Notes: generated from the letters alone by a model not told the origin. 60,000 nt of DNA from Strigamia acuminata (GCA_949358305.1 OX442314.1:25903118-25963117), one strand, 5' to 3'. Positions 31,101 through 43,046 are shown, counted from the first letter of the stretch. Numbers and translations are program-made.

Positions 31101-32301
31101 AAGCATAGACTTGATGGGCCCCAAGCCCACAACGGGAAACAAGAACATGTATATTCTCGTAATTATGGACGTGGCCACCCGATGGCCGGAGCTGTACGCC
31201 CTCGCGAAGCCCTCGGCTGAAAACATAGTCGAGTGCCTTTACGACGTGGCAATGCGATTTGGGTTTCCCAGAAAACTCATTTCGGATAACGGCCCCCAAT
31301 TCCGATCGAGAATATATAAGGACTTCTGTAGAAAATTTAAAATGGATGCATCAAACACCTCCACGTATAATCCTCAGACAAACCCAGTCGAGAGATTAAA
31401 TAAAGACATAAAATATGCGCTGACAGTATTCACCGATATTCACAATCGATGGGACGAATACCTGCGAGAAATCGCTTTCAGCATTCGCTCAACCGTGTCA
31501 AGAACACGCGAATTCTCACCGGCGTACCTCAACTTCGCCCGCGAATTAAGGATGCCATGGGACCCACGCGTTGCCGAAGCTGTTAACGTATTAGACCCAT
31601 CGAGCCCACACGAGTACGTGTGCCGGTTGGAACAGACTATATCCGACACATACCAGCATATGATGGCGCATATTTTCAACATGAGAGAAAGAATCGCAGA
31701 TAAAGAAGGCGATCTCGCTTTCGCGAACTTTAAAGTGAATGATCTAGTGTGGAAGGAGGCACACACGTTGTCCAATGCAGCGAGGGGCATCGCCGCAGGT
31801 TTAGCCGACAAGAGGGACGGTCCCTATGTAATTGTGGCCGAACACGGCGGCAACGCATACCAACTACGCCGCTTAGAGGACAACAAAAATTTTCAGTCGA
31901 TACATGGCCGAGATTTAAGGCCATATCTGCCAGAGTTTCCCCAAGAAATCTGGCTGGAAGGTCAGACACACAGCGGCCAAGGGGGCACCGTGGTCGACAC
32001 GTTCCAAAAAACAAATGAAGCTGAAAATATAGCGGAGGACGAGGATGAATTCTTCGACGCCGAATCTCCGGCCGACGAGGCTCCAGCACAGCCGGAGCAA
32101 GCAATTTCGGAGAGGGAGGAAGCAGAAGAAAGTACTTCTGAAATGGAAAATAAAAAAATTAGTAATGAGAAAAATGCCAACACATCGGAGATGAACGAGC
32201 AAGTAGAGTCACGATCTACGAGCACGTCGAAAATCAACCTTCGACCACGACGAAGCAATAATCCGTTCATTCGGGACGGCAAAGTCGTGGGGAAGAACTA
32301 A
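28172..32301 (+). CDS. pol: G2 Pol polyprotein (protease-RT-RNase H-integrase)
   Basis: The frame opens at the slippery site and is not headed by an ATG until inside the protein, consistent with frameshift expression. Counting from 28270: protease LLDSGADRSFIS near 80; reverse transcriptase TMDLSKGYWQ near 367 and YLDD at 428; RNase H HTDASKIGLGAAL near 576; integrase zinc module HGHPLASHSG ... CPRCQAC near 880; core IDLMGPKP near 948, SDNGPQF near 1005 and VERLNKD near 1042. The tail holds DLVWKEAHTLS ... KRDGPYVIV as in G1, then a Glu/Ser-rich acidic extension ending at 32301. No chromodomain. Catalytic residues look intact. Confidence 0.93.
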
Positions 32302-32681
32302 AAATAAAAGAAAATGTGATAACATGGAGCGGAGGCCTTGTAAAATAAAAAGATTTACTTACGAGAGCTGCTGCACATGTTGAGACGCGAAAATTTGGCT
32401 AAGTCCAAACTTCGCAACGAATTGTCGCAGTCACCACTAACAGACGAGAAGTTATGACGTAGCGGGCGACCACGTGACAACGAAACCACGCGGTCGACCC
32501 CGTAGCGTCATTGCCAGCACGGCGGATCTCGCAAAATACGAGACGCGTTCGAGACCCACAATTCTCAGCGTCGATAGGCCCAGTTTCCGACTGTTTTTAA
32601 CACGACGAGACGTGTTTTTGCTTCTCCCCCAAAGAGAAAGACAAAGACCTCTCAAACAAAACTTCATTTTCCTAAATTGAA
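32302..32681 (+). other. G2 pol-ORF3 spacer
   Basis: 380 bases without a credible gene. It may carry a promoter or splice acceptor for ORF3 RNA; nothing definite seen. Confidence 0.4.
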
Positions 32682-35600
32682 ATGGCCGATCGACGCAACC
32701 CACGATTAGAGCCGAGCGCATCGTCGAGAGACGAGAGCGACGGCCTAATCGTAAATGCAGAAGAAGATGAGAATTGGGACGAACAACCGCCGTTGCAGGT
32801 AAATTAGTGTGATTTCCCCAGAGAAATCACATAATTCTTTGAATCTGTTGCATCCAACCCAGATTGGAGCGTGACTTGTGACTGATATATTTCTTTCTGT
32901 TTTATTGTTGATTTAAGGCTGGCTAAAAACCCGAGAGTGGACCCAGATTCACCTCGGAGTCAAGGCCGCCAAAAAACTAGAACAAAGGAAGTGTTCGCGG
33001 AATGGCGTCGTGGCAAACCAAAACCAAAACTAAAGGTTTTTCTTTCTTTTAAATTTAAACATCGTAATAAATTAAAATACGATTAGAGTTAAAATAAAAA
33101 AGTTTAACGTAAGAAATTAAAATTTAACGATCGGTTTTGCCTGCGACCCCTTCCAAAAAAGCGGATCACCTGAGTTCAAAAGTAGTGTTGGATCAGCGCT
33201 ACGACGGCGGAGATCATCGCAGAACTGCGAAACAAGAAAATAAGACCGACGGCCGCAACAAAAGAAAGGAGTTGCTGCCACCGTCGATCTTGAGCATATT
33301 TCTGATCCCCATCGTTAACTGGGATTTATTATATTAATCTTGTGATCTAAAATTATTCAGGTCGACCCGCTAGAATCGTGGGACGCCCTGCCTCCGACGG
33401 CGTCAACCGCCAACAACATCTTTCGCGGAGCCCTGCCGATTTACCTGCGGCAGGCCTATCCTGCAGAGACCAGCGCCTGGAAAATCCGATTGATGTATTC
33501 CAGGACCCTCGAGGAAAAATTCGAGCGATCAAAAACGCTGGTCAAGTGCATGACGAAGGAGATGAGGGAGCGAGTGGGGCCGCGGATCCCACCCGATGCG
33601 GATCCGCCGAGCCCCGTTTACTCCGGGTACCTGGAAGAGGCTTACCCAGGCACGGTGGCCGAGCTGCACACCTCCCATAGGTGGAGCGAGGCCCCGACCT
33701 TGGCAGCCCGCCAGAGAATAGTGGACGACGAGATCAAACGCTTAAAGCGCACCGAGACTCACGGAGTAACCCGAGTTCTCGAGAGAAACGGTTTCTCCCC
33801 CGAAGAAATCCGTAGATGGCTTCGCGACATCGAAGAAGATCATCTGACACCCAGATGGATACCGCCGGCGAATTTTACGGCCACGCAGTCTGAGATGTGG
33901 CAGTTATACCACGCTGGTATCCTGGGAAGTCGCCGCCATCACAGAAGATCGAAGCGTCCGGCGGAGTCCGCCCCACGCGGACCCGCACGAAGAAGACAGG
34001 CCGTCTCCCCAATAGAGGCCGGCCCGTCAACGAGCCGCGACTACCGCAGCCGCTCGAGCAGCTCCAGTTCCCGAACTCGAGTTGTCGTGCGCTCGGAGTG
34101 TCGCCGAGTAGTAACGCTCGAGCCTGCCTCGCCAGACGACGCGCGGGCTGAGCGAACAGTCGAATCTTCCGCCCACTGGGCTGCGAGGACCGAGACACAC
34201 CAAGATCGAGGAAAGAAAAGATCCTCGTTGTTCATGGCGATTACCACACAGTCGTCAGATCAATCCTCGTCGCGACGAACCGTCTCATCACACCAGAGAC
34301 CGAATTCTCCGACGGACGTCCCCCAGAGGACGGCCCAACGAAGATCCGTCGCAGCCAGCACCCGGAGGAATCGAAAGCGCAAAGTACGTCAGAAGTTGCG
34401 AGCACAATCCCTGATAGCTAAGGGATTAGAGAAGGAGCGAGAGATGGCCGCCGCGAAACGGTCCGAACCCCAGAGTCTCGGACCCACGGCTGGACCGTCC
34501 AGGCGCCAAGCAGAGATTGATTTGGGAGAGTTGACGGAAGAGCAAATGTCCCCAGATGAGTCGGACAAAGATGGGCCGGTTACAAAACAGGATCTGGCCG
34601 TAGCATTGAAGAACGCCTTCCGAGGATACGCGGCCAACCGGCCGTCGGGCTCAACACCGGCTGTGCCCACCGCGCTTGTGCCCCCACAAGTGCAATCGCG
34701 ATGGCCGCCACTCCTCGAGGGTACAAACCCAGCCGTGACCGCTTGGACCCCTCCCCGGATGATTCCGGTGGGGGATCCAGCTCCGAAGCGGGTCAGATAC
34801 GATAATCTACCCGGGCTGGGCCGTCCACCGTCACCCCCAACGCCACGAGTGTGTCGACCTTATCGCAACGCCGAATGGTGCGCCCAGCGAGAGATGGACG
34901 CTCGATGCCGGCGTGAAGCGGCCTATCCCCCACTCAGCGAGCTACAAGAATATCTGGCCGAATACGAGAACCCCGCGATTGCCGAGTTGGCCATACGACA
35001 GGCCGACGCCGCCCAAACCCACCACATCAATTGGGCGATCGAACAGATGCGGACGCTGTCACAACAATTCAGTGGCAATCCGGACCGCGCTCACCCCTGC
35101 CATCGGAGCAGTTTGAATTTGGCAGTGACGAACGTCATGGCCCAGCTGCTGTCCCTGGGCGTCTTCTTGGACAGTCGGCAGGCTATGGCGGCCTGGACAA
35201 TCGTCGACCGTGAGGGAGTTCACCTTCCTCGGGCGTTGTACCAGGTATGGGCCGGATGGACTCCTGAGCCCGCCTCGCTGCGCTTCGACCTGGCCAGGAA
35301 TACGGAGAACCCAGGCCTGCAGTTTTCGAAGATGCGTTCGTTGGCATTCCGCTACCGGAACCCCGGAGTCCACCCTTCCTTGTTGCGAACAATTCGGGAG
35401 GCTCCGGAGATACCGGGAACGACAGCGAGCCTCCCACAGGCCATCGAGACCGCCCCCCCAGAGGCGGCGGTCCAACCATACATACCGACCCCAAAGCCGG
35501 TATTCCCAAAGGAGAAGCGGTATGCGAATCGACCCAAATTGATTCCGAAGCGCTCCAACCGAGGACCGCGAACTCCTCCGCTGCCCTCTCCTTCGCCACC

Positions 35601-36147
35601 AGCGGCAGAGCTGGCCGCTCTTACAACAGAGCCGGCTACGCCACCGTTGGAGAGTCCAATGGAGATTCCACTTCCTCCATCGCCTCCGCCGCCCCCAGCA
35701 GCGCAGCTTTATTTGAGGCTGGGAGTGGAATACCCCTTCCTTCAGATGTCGGAGTTCACGCGACAACGCATCATTGACTCCGATGATCACGGCGAGTCGG
35801 TCCTCAAATGGCTGAACAGAGAGGCCCGATCTACCATGGACGCCGTCTTCCATCGCCGAATCTTGCGAGCCCACCGGAAACCCGGATCGAGCGCCGAGTC
35901 GCGAAGGATCCGGCTCGTTCCCGACCGATTCCCGGCATCCACCCGGATTTGGATCCACGAACGTACGGGACTGATTGGCGAGCCGGTCGGCGGTCACCCG
36001 CAGTACTTCATCAACGAGCGACAGAATCCTGCGGATCTGACAACCTCTCTGCCCCCGGATTTACCACCGCCGCCCCCGGCAGTGCCACCAGTGATCCTCC
36101 GCCCATGCAGAGGAGTGCTGCCGGCTCTTCGCAGAGGAGAGCGATAA
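32682..36147 (+). CDS. G2 ORF3: spliced ~967-residue Pro/Arg-rich protein, unknown function
   Basis: Exon 1 is 32682-32798 (ATG GCC GAT..., 39 codons, acidic, ending at CAG|GTAAAT). Exon 2 is 33361-36147, starting after TTATTCAG|GTCGAC. Both borders are phase 0, so the frame passes from PPLQ into VDPLESWDALPP and on to the stop at 36147. Without splicing the first ATG would be 33493. An exon-like block at 32918-33035 between them would introduce a stop if included. The protein has an N-terminal helical region, Arg/Ser-rich (about 200-340) and Pro-rich (about 760-800) segments, and a conserved-looking middle (QMRTLSQQFS ... LSLGVFLDSRQAMAAW). No signal peptide or membrane span is seen, so it is not an obvious Env. 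No family recognised. Confidence 0.75.
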
Positions 36148-36176
36148 AATTGAGATCGCTCCGATCCGAGATCGAA

Positions 36177-36191
36177 GCTGGAGGAGGGACG
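36177..36191 (+). other. G2 polypurine tract
   Basis: CTGGAGGAGGGACG directly precedes the 3' LTR. Confidence 0.8.
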
Positions 36192-37011
36192 TGTGGTGAC
36201 CCAGTTGGATAAGTGTCCCCCCAGGGCGGATGCTTGTCCTCTGAGTCACTGTGATTGAAGAGTCGTTCCCCCCCGAGTTGGCTCCACCTCCCCATGGCAG
36301 GTGTGTGCCCCGAGGGGGAGGAAGCGGCTGATGGTCAGCCCCCATTGGTTGATCGCCGGCCCTTCACCCCACTGCATAAAAGGCTGTGTTTCCCGCCTAA
36401 AGTTAGAACTTACACAAACGACACCAAGAACACAGCAACTACCTCACCGTCAGGCCAACTTCAACTACAAGTTAGGATTGATCGAGGATCGCTGAGTAAA
36501 GTGCAAACTGTAACTCTCACGAAGTCACTTGCGAGCTATTCCTGCGAAAGCACGAGAATAGCCCTTGTGAAATCACCCAGAATAATCGCCCAGACGATTA
36601 TTCGCCGAAGTAAGTGTCCGAGTGCTTTGTAGGGAACCCCAAAGTTCCTAGACGAGGCCTCTGCGACGCTAAACAAACCCTAGACAACAGGCACGGATAG
36701 AAGACTCGAAAGAGCATTCCACCGCGTCCGTGAAGACGAATCCGTGACGAATTAACGACAACTCGAGACGCCGCCTTTGTTCCGCCGACCACGCGGAATC
36801 GACGACGCCATCTTGAGAAATCCTTTGTTCGACGCTGACCACGTCGACTCTAGAATTATTACTGAGTGTATTTTAAAGGCATAAAGCCTGGTGAATAAAT
36901 TACCTGTTTATTTACATACATTTGGTATTCATTTGGGTATTTACATAATTGATCACAGGTAAAGTATTACACGTTAGCGCTATTTAAACCTATACCAAGT
37001 AGGACGCGACA
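36192..37011 (+). repeat. G2 3' LTR
   Basis: Same sequence as 24144-24963, followed by the second CCGT target copy at 37012-37015. Confidence 0.95.
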
Positions 37012-37276
37012 CCGTGTATTGTTGAGCTTCACACAGAGAGGAAAACTGCGTCACTTCCAATTGGTAATGGCGACAGTAAACCTCTAAATCATGCGGGACG
37101 GATAGTGGATCCGTTTGAGAACTACCTGGGTTGGAAACGTCTCTAGGAACATTTTCTTCCCCCTGGCTTTCTAAATCAGACTCTACAATTGCTCTTGGTG
37201 TTTCACACATACCACCACGTCGTCGTGCTCCACGATCTCCTCGTGTTCCACGAACTCTTACAGGTCTACGGGCCAT
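37012..37276 (-). CDS. gag: G1 Gag, N-terminal part (split by G2 insertion)
   Basis: Starts at the ATG on the minus strand at 37276 (MARRPVRVRGTRGDRGARRR, strongly basic) and stays open to the G2 border. It resumes in the same phase at 24143. About 85 residues lie here. The Arg/Gly-rich start resembles RNA-binding tails of Gag proteins. Confidence 0.8.
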
Positions 37277-37358
37277 AATACTCAAAGAAATACACGTACA
37301 AAAAAAAAAAAATAAAATTTAACTGAACTAGCGTAAATGTAACACGCTTAATATTAAA

Positions 37359-37676
37359 CTAAGAAATAATTTGAAAAAATACAACCTTAGCTGCTGAAAC
37401 TGAAGTGGCTTCGGGAAAACTGTCCTGTTGCGTGGTCAAGAATGGTCCAAACGGGCACTGGTCACAAAGGCACAACTGGATGGTCGCACTGTCGAAAAGC
37501 AAGTGTGGCTGAATATTGGTTGTCAAACTAGCTTCCGGAAAATCTCCTTTGTCAAGACAGTCTGCTGCGATTGGTGATGTTGAAAAATTTCTGATAATTT
37601 CTAACCCGAAATTCTCAACAATGTCACATCTGGATGACCTACTCCGAGCTGCATCGTGAGTGGCTCTCTTTGGCAC
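37359..37676 (-). CDS. Small ORF in G1 leader, unknown
   Basis: A 105-codon frame starts with an ATG at 37676, upstream of gag on the genomic RNA strand. It is rich in Ser/Ala/Ile and contains CLCDQCPFG. No family was recognised. It would precede gag in the transcript, so it may be an upstream ORF affecting gag translation, or chance. Confidence 0.3.
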   Translation of the reverse strand: MPKRATHDAARSRSSRCDIVENFGLEIIRNFSTSPIAADCLDKGDFPEASLTTNIQPHLLFDSATIQLCLCDQCPFGPFLTTQQDSFPEATSVSAAKVVFFQIIS

Positions 37677-38120
37677 ATTCTTTACCTTGTCAGGGATTAA
37701 AAAATCATAATTCCTAACATTGACAGAACAATAGAAAACTAGTCAAGTTTTTAACCAGTAACATAAAATATTTTAACTTTTTATTTTTTAGTCAGCAGAA
37801 TTTCTAGTCAAATTCGTTTTTGATCGAAATTCAAGGTTTCGCAATTTTTCAGAATATAGCCGAATATTCTGAGAAAATCAAAATAGATTTTTTCGTAAGA
37901 GATTCGGAATTATAATGAGTTTTCAAAATAATCCAAAAATTCGACTCCAAATATTTCCAAAAGATAATGAGAATTTTTTGAAAACAAATGAATATTTCAC
38001 AGTAAATTTATAGAGAAAAATCGGAAATTTTCTAATTATAATATCTACATAAAATAATCAAAAAATTCATTTTTCAATTTTACACTTGATCACAGAGTTC
38101 ACTTCAATAAAATGCAACCT
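37677..38120 (-). other. G1 untranslated leader
   Basis: AT-rich sequence between the primer-binding site and the first leader ORF; no gene seen. Confidence 0.5.
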
Positions 38121-38138
38121 ATCTCGGTGGAACCTCCA
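38121..38138 (-). other. G1 primer-binding site, tRNA-Gln-like
   Basis: On the minus strand TGGAGGTTCCACCGAGAT starts two bases (CG) after the 5' LTR. Its complement ATCTCGGTGGAACCTCCA matches the 3' end of eukaryotic tRNA-Gln including CCA. Confidence 0.8.
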
Positions 38139-38140
38139 CG

Positions 38141-39730
38141 TGTGACGATTACCTTCTGGAGATAGCAATTGCTAAACTAAAGTGTGAACTATCCGTGTGA
38201 AAATGTAAAATATGCAAACCTGATGTTTTCTCAAAACATATAACATTTATTCCGGTTTGAACCTTATATAAATACTATGCCTACAAGTGGCTAAAATGAC
38301 GATAAGTTAAACTATACAGTTATTTGGCAAAAGCCCTGAAATAATATCATTTGAAGGCTTCAGTCATGCAATAAGAATTTGTAACGGTCTTATTGCTGTG
38401 ACGTAAAAGATGTCATCTATGAATGGCTTTGGCTTCTAAATGGTCCGGGGTTTGGTTCTAAAAGGCGTGTAAATGGTTAGGCTGGGTGGGTTATATCCGA
38501 GAGGTGCGGTTGACTTTTCTGTATCGTCACACACATCGCGTCGCAGATAATTATTGTAATCAATAATTATTGCGAGATGTAACAATGTGAGAATAAATAT
38601 TCATATTAATTCTATGGAATTGATCATGATATTTTATAGTCACAAACTTAACTAAAACTATGAAAATAAGTAAAATATATTAAAATAGCGCCGAGCTATT
38701 TTTGCCCCGAGTGCAATCAACATCTAAGTTAGACTTAAATGTTCCGTCAAACCAATAACGAATTGAATCGAAATATCTCGCAGGAAAGGTTATCCATCGC
38801 CGGGAAATTACTCCACTCGGTCCTGGCTGGCGGGAGAGTAACCGGGAAATTACTCCGCGTCGATCACTCTGATAATGCGTCTGTGAAATATAAATACTCC
38901 ACTCTAGATTCTACATTACCAATGCGTCTGTGAATTTTACTCCACTCTAGATTCTGCACTCTACAACGGAATGTTGGCATGAAGCTGGAGGGAGTGCGTC
39001 TGTGGGTTGTACCCCACTCTAGATACTACACTTAAATGTGTCTGTGAATCTCTCCACTCTAGTTACTACATTTCTACAACGGAATGTTGGCATGAAGAGG
39101 CGGGAAGTGTGTCTGTGAGTCTTCTACCCACTCTAGATACTTACACTAAATACAAAGTATTTCTACAACGGATTGTCGGAACGCAGAGAAGTATAATATG
39201 TGCTCAAGTAATATCAGTATCAAACAAAAACAGAACAAGAGCGAGCTATATCCGTTTTGCAGGGGGATATATACTCGGTGAGGAGAATAGCTGTTCAGTG
39301 ATCCAATGGGATCACTGGGCAGTCAAATCCATCCAATCCCAGATCATAGGAAGTGGATACTCAGGACATAGTCTTCTACTAGGTCCACTACAGGAACTGG
39401 ATACGCAGGACACATTTTGGATTAAGTCCCTTTGACTATAATCCAAAAGGAGTCCAACTCACAGTGGGTGATGGGGGGTGACTTCACCAGGTGTAGAGTT
39501 TGCACATAATTCAATAGAATTATGTGACAAATAAATCAACTAATATTTAAACATCCAAAAGTATTTAAAAGTGTCTAAAGTCGCAGTGGAATAAAATATA
39601 AATAGTAATTTATATTTTATTCACTCAAAAATTGTCGAAATTTGAAATTACCGCTAAAACGTACCAGCGCCATCTATCGGTGAAATGTTCGTCCTATATT
39701 AACAAAGTGTTTGACAGTGTAACCGTCACA
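38141..39730 (-). repeat. G1 5' LTR
   Basis: Counterpart of 12882-14471, with the same internal tandem units. On the minus strand it begins TGTGACGG and ends ATCGTCACA, next to the primer-binding site. Confidence 0.95.
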
Positions 39731-39985
39731 AACTCGAATAAAAGCCAAAAAAATCAATAAAAGTTGCAAATTGTGGAGTCTGGATGCCAACTATTTGGTG
39801 GAATGCGAGACCGATTTGAGCCACGATGTGGCCAAACAGAAATGAAGTTAACTGTTAGCATTGTAAAGTTATTTTTGTGTTAGTTAGTTTTTAGGCCACT
39901 AGATGGCGATATAGTTCTGGGTTTTTCCCTGCTAAAACTGTAATCCAACACTAAGATTGTAAAACCAAAACTAAAACTTATTCGT
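39731..39985. other. Non-repetitive flank of G1
   Basis: No clear gene. A short plus-strand frame (LWSLDANYLVECETDLSHDV, stop near 39843) looks a little like a protein C-terminus but lacks a splice acceptor and could not be assigned. Confidence 0.3.
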
Positions 39986-39987
39986 GA

Positions 39988-40192
39988 AGTAAAAACTTTT
40001 TATTGATTTTCATTGATTTTAATCGATTTTCATTAATTTTTTATTGCTTTTCATTAATTTTTAATTGCTTTTCATTAATTTTTAATTGATTTTCATTGAT
40101 TTTAATCGGTTTTTATTATTTTTTTATTGCTTTACATTAATTTTTTATTGATGTTCATTGATTTTAATCGATTTTCATTAATTTTTTATTGG
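39988..40192. repeat. AT-rich tandem repeat TTTTCATTAATTTTTTATTG
   Basis: About ten degenerate 20-bp units alternating TTTTCATTGATTTTAATCGA and TTTTCATTAATTTTTTATTGC. No coding potential. Confidence 0.85.
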
Positions 40193-40439
40193 TTTGGGCG
40201 CAGTTACACGGGCAATTCAACTCAAATCGATACCCGTCGATCGTAGTCGTAGCCATCACGAGCATGAACTGCATCGTACGCATTTCTACTACACAAAATT
40301 CGTCGTGTTTTGATTAAAATTAACGGCGGTGGAAGGAGTTTGTGAAAAAACTATGTTGTATGCGTCGGGGTAACCCTAGGTTTATTATTCGACATCCGAG
40401 TTCGACCAAAACAGTGTAAATTAATCTTTTTAATTTTGT

Positions 40440-40705
40440 TGGTTTCGACGGGGGTCGGGGATCTATTTGTATTCCGGAGTAGGTGGGATTGGCTCGGCAT
40501 GGGTGAGTGGGTTAACCACCGTGCTTATTTTTTAACATTTGTTTTTCGATTGGACCGTGGATGTTTGGCCGAACCACCGTAGAATCCGCGATTGACCAAA
40601 CAATTTTTTTTTTTTTTTTTTTTTTGGATGGGGGTCAGGGATTGATGCCGTAGAAGGTGCGGTTGGGTCCGCATGGCTGAGTAGATATACCACCGTGTTT
40701 TTTTT
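40440..40705. repeat. Two tandem SINE-like units with poly-T
   Basis: Two related blocks (GGGGGTCGGGGAT ... GGCTCGGCATGGGTGAGTGG...ACCACCGTG and GGGGGTCAGGGAT ... GTCCGCATGGCTGAGTAG...ACCACCGTG), each next to a T-rich run (about 25 T near 40605). The TGGCTGAGTAG part resembles a tRNA A box. A clear B box was not found, so SINE is tentative. Confidence 0.4.
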
Positions 40706-42779
40706 TATTTTTTTTTTATTTTTGTTTGAAATTAGCAAAAATGCCAGTGCAAAATGGAGAGGTCAGGGGCAAATTGAAAAATCGTCGGTGCAGACGACAA
40801 TTAAATTCAATCAAATGAATAAAACCATGCAATATTTATCATCAGGAGAGAGTATAATATTTTTCCTCGTTGTTTATGGTCGTTTGTAGTGAATTATAGC
40901 TTACTATATTTGAATTTCGAGCTCGTTTTTAAGCTTTTTCTTCTGGCGATAGATGGCGACACGGTGAAATAGCTAATTCTAGTTTAATTGATAAAAATCA
41001 AATAAAGTTTTATGCCAGGAATTGCAGGAAGCCGAAAATGTTATGGATTTGGTGTTTGCTTGGTCCAATAATTCAGTTTCAATACGTTTCTTTATGGTTT
41101 GTAATAATTTTTTCCGTTTTAATCACCTTTTTTTATCTCCAATTCTTGTAGTGTCACTCGGTCACTCACCCCACATCTGCCAATCAGTGACCAGTGACTT
41201 TGACCCATTTTCAACCCCTTTGTTTTCCCTGTTTTTCGGTGAAGAAACCACATTCCAACTACATTTACTGTCACACCAAAAAATGGAAAAGCTGAATTTG
41301 CAAATTAAATTTAAAAAATATTTTATTTTGGCATAAAATTAAATTTTATTATTACAAAATTGCATTTTTTGGCGTAAAAGTAAAAAAGCACATTTCATAC
41401 AAGTGGGAAAAAAATAATTGACGAAATAAAAACCAATAAAACTTTGGAAAATTGTTAAATGTACTCCATTTTTTTTTTAGAAAGTTTTCTAAAGTTGCCG
41501 TTGGTGACGAAATTAAATAAATAAAGTTTTTTTGAAAAACGAAAATAAGGCGAACTTTCTTGTTATTTACGGTCCAGTTTTATTTGCATTCTAATTGTAT
41601 AACAAATCGGTAACAAACAACAAGAACAACAACAACAACTACTCTTTCTTTTTTTCAATTTTTACAATCTTTTTTTCAACAAATTTGCAGTTTAAGTCGT
41701 GAAACGGAAACGTTAATCTGTCATGGTTTTCTCTTTTGGCACACAGGTGGCGCCAAAGTTTTTCCAAGTTTCAGTTTTTCTCGCTTAAAAATGAGTTTAT
41801 TTTTTTATTTTTGTGTCTTTCCTCCAAAGATTTTTATTTTTTGCAATGTCTCCAAAGTGTTATCCTGATTAAATTGAAATTAAAAAAATTCAAAATTTTT
41901 AATTTTTGACCTTTCTCAGATTAAAAGAGCAGCTCCCTTACTTAATCCCTACTTCTACGAATTGGGTTGCAGGTGTTGCCTGCCATTTTATTTTTAATTT
42001 TGCTTTACAGACAAATCAAATCAAACCAAATCAAACAATCTTTTTGAATAAAGCTTTTATGTGGGTGCTTCAAATCGAGTGCGCTACTAACGCCGATTGT
42101 TTTGCCATTGCCGTGACCGTGCAAAAAAAGTTTGAAAAAATAACTTGTTCTTAACGGAGTTGCGACATGAAAAAAAGAACAAAATATATGGGCAGATAAG
42201 AATTTTGATTTTAATCAGGTTACGACACACATCAGCGTGCTGCTGGAATTTCCTACCCGTAAGTAACCGTTGTGTGATGAGTCGATTCGTCATTGCGGCA
42301 GGCGTAACTGATAAGGTTGGTCGTTCGTCTGGCTAGAAAGATTTACGTCTTCGGTCTTAAATTTGAATCGGTTTTTAGTGACAGCCGAAACGTTGGTCGT
42401 TCGTAATTAACGTTTGGTTTGGGGGTTTTTGTTAAGATTTATCGATGTTGAAACATTCTGTCATGTTTTCAAAATGATGTTAAGTGTACAAATATTCTTT
42501 GGGCAACGTTGATTTTAATGAGCGGTTGTTTTTAATATGTTTTTAAGCATTTTTCCGATACGAGTTCGTTGTACGGAAATCGCCCCGGACCATCAATGGG
42601 TTTTTTGTTATTACTTTTTACTTTGTGAACAATTTGCCACTTATGTATTATTATTAAGTGCACGTTTTCGTGCAATATAATTGTATTCTGATTGTCAATA
42701 ATTTCAGTCTTCTGTGAAATCGATTAAAGTATGTTATGTTTTTCTTAGTTTAAAGTGAGTTTATTTATTCGTACGATTT
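40706..42779. other. AT-rich DNA without recognisable genes
   Basis: Homopolymer-rich sequence with only short, unsupported frames. Two AGATGGCG-type motifs (40950, 41745) are common in arthropod repeats. No exon could be defended. Confidence 0.5.
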
Positions 42780-42780
42780 C

Positions 42781-42990
42781 TGCCAGCGCCTCGACGATCG
42801 CGGCAGGTTGCTCGCTACAGCGCAATTCGTTTCCGCGACGTACGAAGTCATTCCTACACGCTACGTGGTATATAAAGACCACTGGAACTGCAGATTCTCA
42901 TTTTCATTCTCGTTCGAAGTCCAACCGGTGACACTTCAAATAAATAAAGATTCATACTTAATTAAAATCAAATTTATTAATTCTGGCCAA
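42781..42990 (+). repeat. LTR- or promoter-like block
   Basis: GC-rich start (TGCCAGCGCCTCGACG), TATA box GTATATAAAGACC near 42869 and AATAAATAAAG near 42942, the layout of a short solo LTR. No flanking duplication or second copy was seen. Confidence 0.35.
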
Positions 42991-43046
42991 ACAAATTACA
43001 AATGTAATAAAAAATAAATAAACAACCAGGATGCAACCAAGTCTCA

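Larger units (their letters stand above)
24144..37011 (+). mobile_element. Giant Ty3/gypsy element G2 nested in G1 gag
   Basis: 12,868 bp with two 820-bp LTRs (24144-24963, 36192-37011) that start TGTGGTGACC and end CGCGACA, and target duplication CCGT (24140-24143, 37012-37015). Order on the plus strand is LTR, primer-binding site, gag, pol in the -1 frame, spliced ORF3, polypurine tract, LTR. LTRs show no difference on inspection and all large frames are open, so this copy may be complete and recently active. It is in the opposite orientation to its host G1. Confidence 0.96.
12882..39730 (-). mobile_element. Giant Ty3/gypsy element G1, interrupted by G2
   Basis: Two 1,590-bp direct LTRs (12882-14471, 38141-39730) start TGTGACG and end GTCACA. 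They are flanked by the 4-bp duplication AACT (12878-12881, 39731-39734). Without the nested G2 and its CCGT duplicate the element is about 14 kb. On the minus strand it has a primer-binding site, leader, gag, pol in the -1 frame, ORF3, polypurine tract and 3' LTR. No difference was seen between the LTRs, so insertion is recent. The nested G2 copy must be later still. Confidence 0.95.

Noticed and set aside
35059-35997. 312-codon minus-strand frame in G2 ORF3
   Set aside because: GC-rich codon bias in ORF3 leaves the opposite strand open by chance; no domain is visible.
33490-36147. G2 ORF3 as a retroviral Env
   Set aside because: No signal peptide, no membrane anchor, no furin site and too rich in Arg and Pro.
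39771-39843. C-terminal exon of a host gene next to G1
   Set aside because: No convincing splice acceptor, and the frame is too short to identify.
41906-42154. 82-codon frame as a gene
   Set aside because: No homology, no splice or polyadenylation support, AT-rich context.
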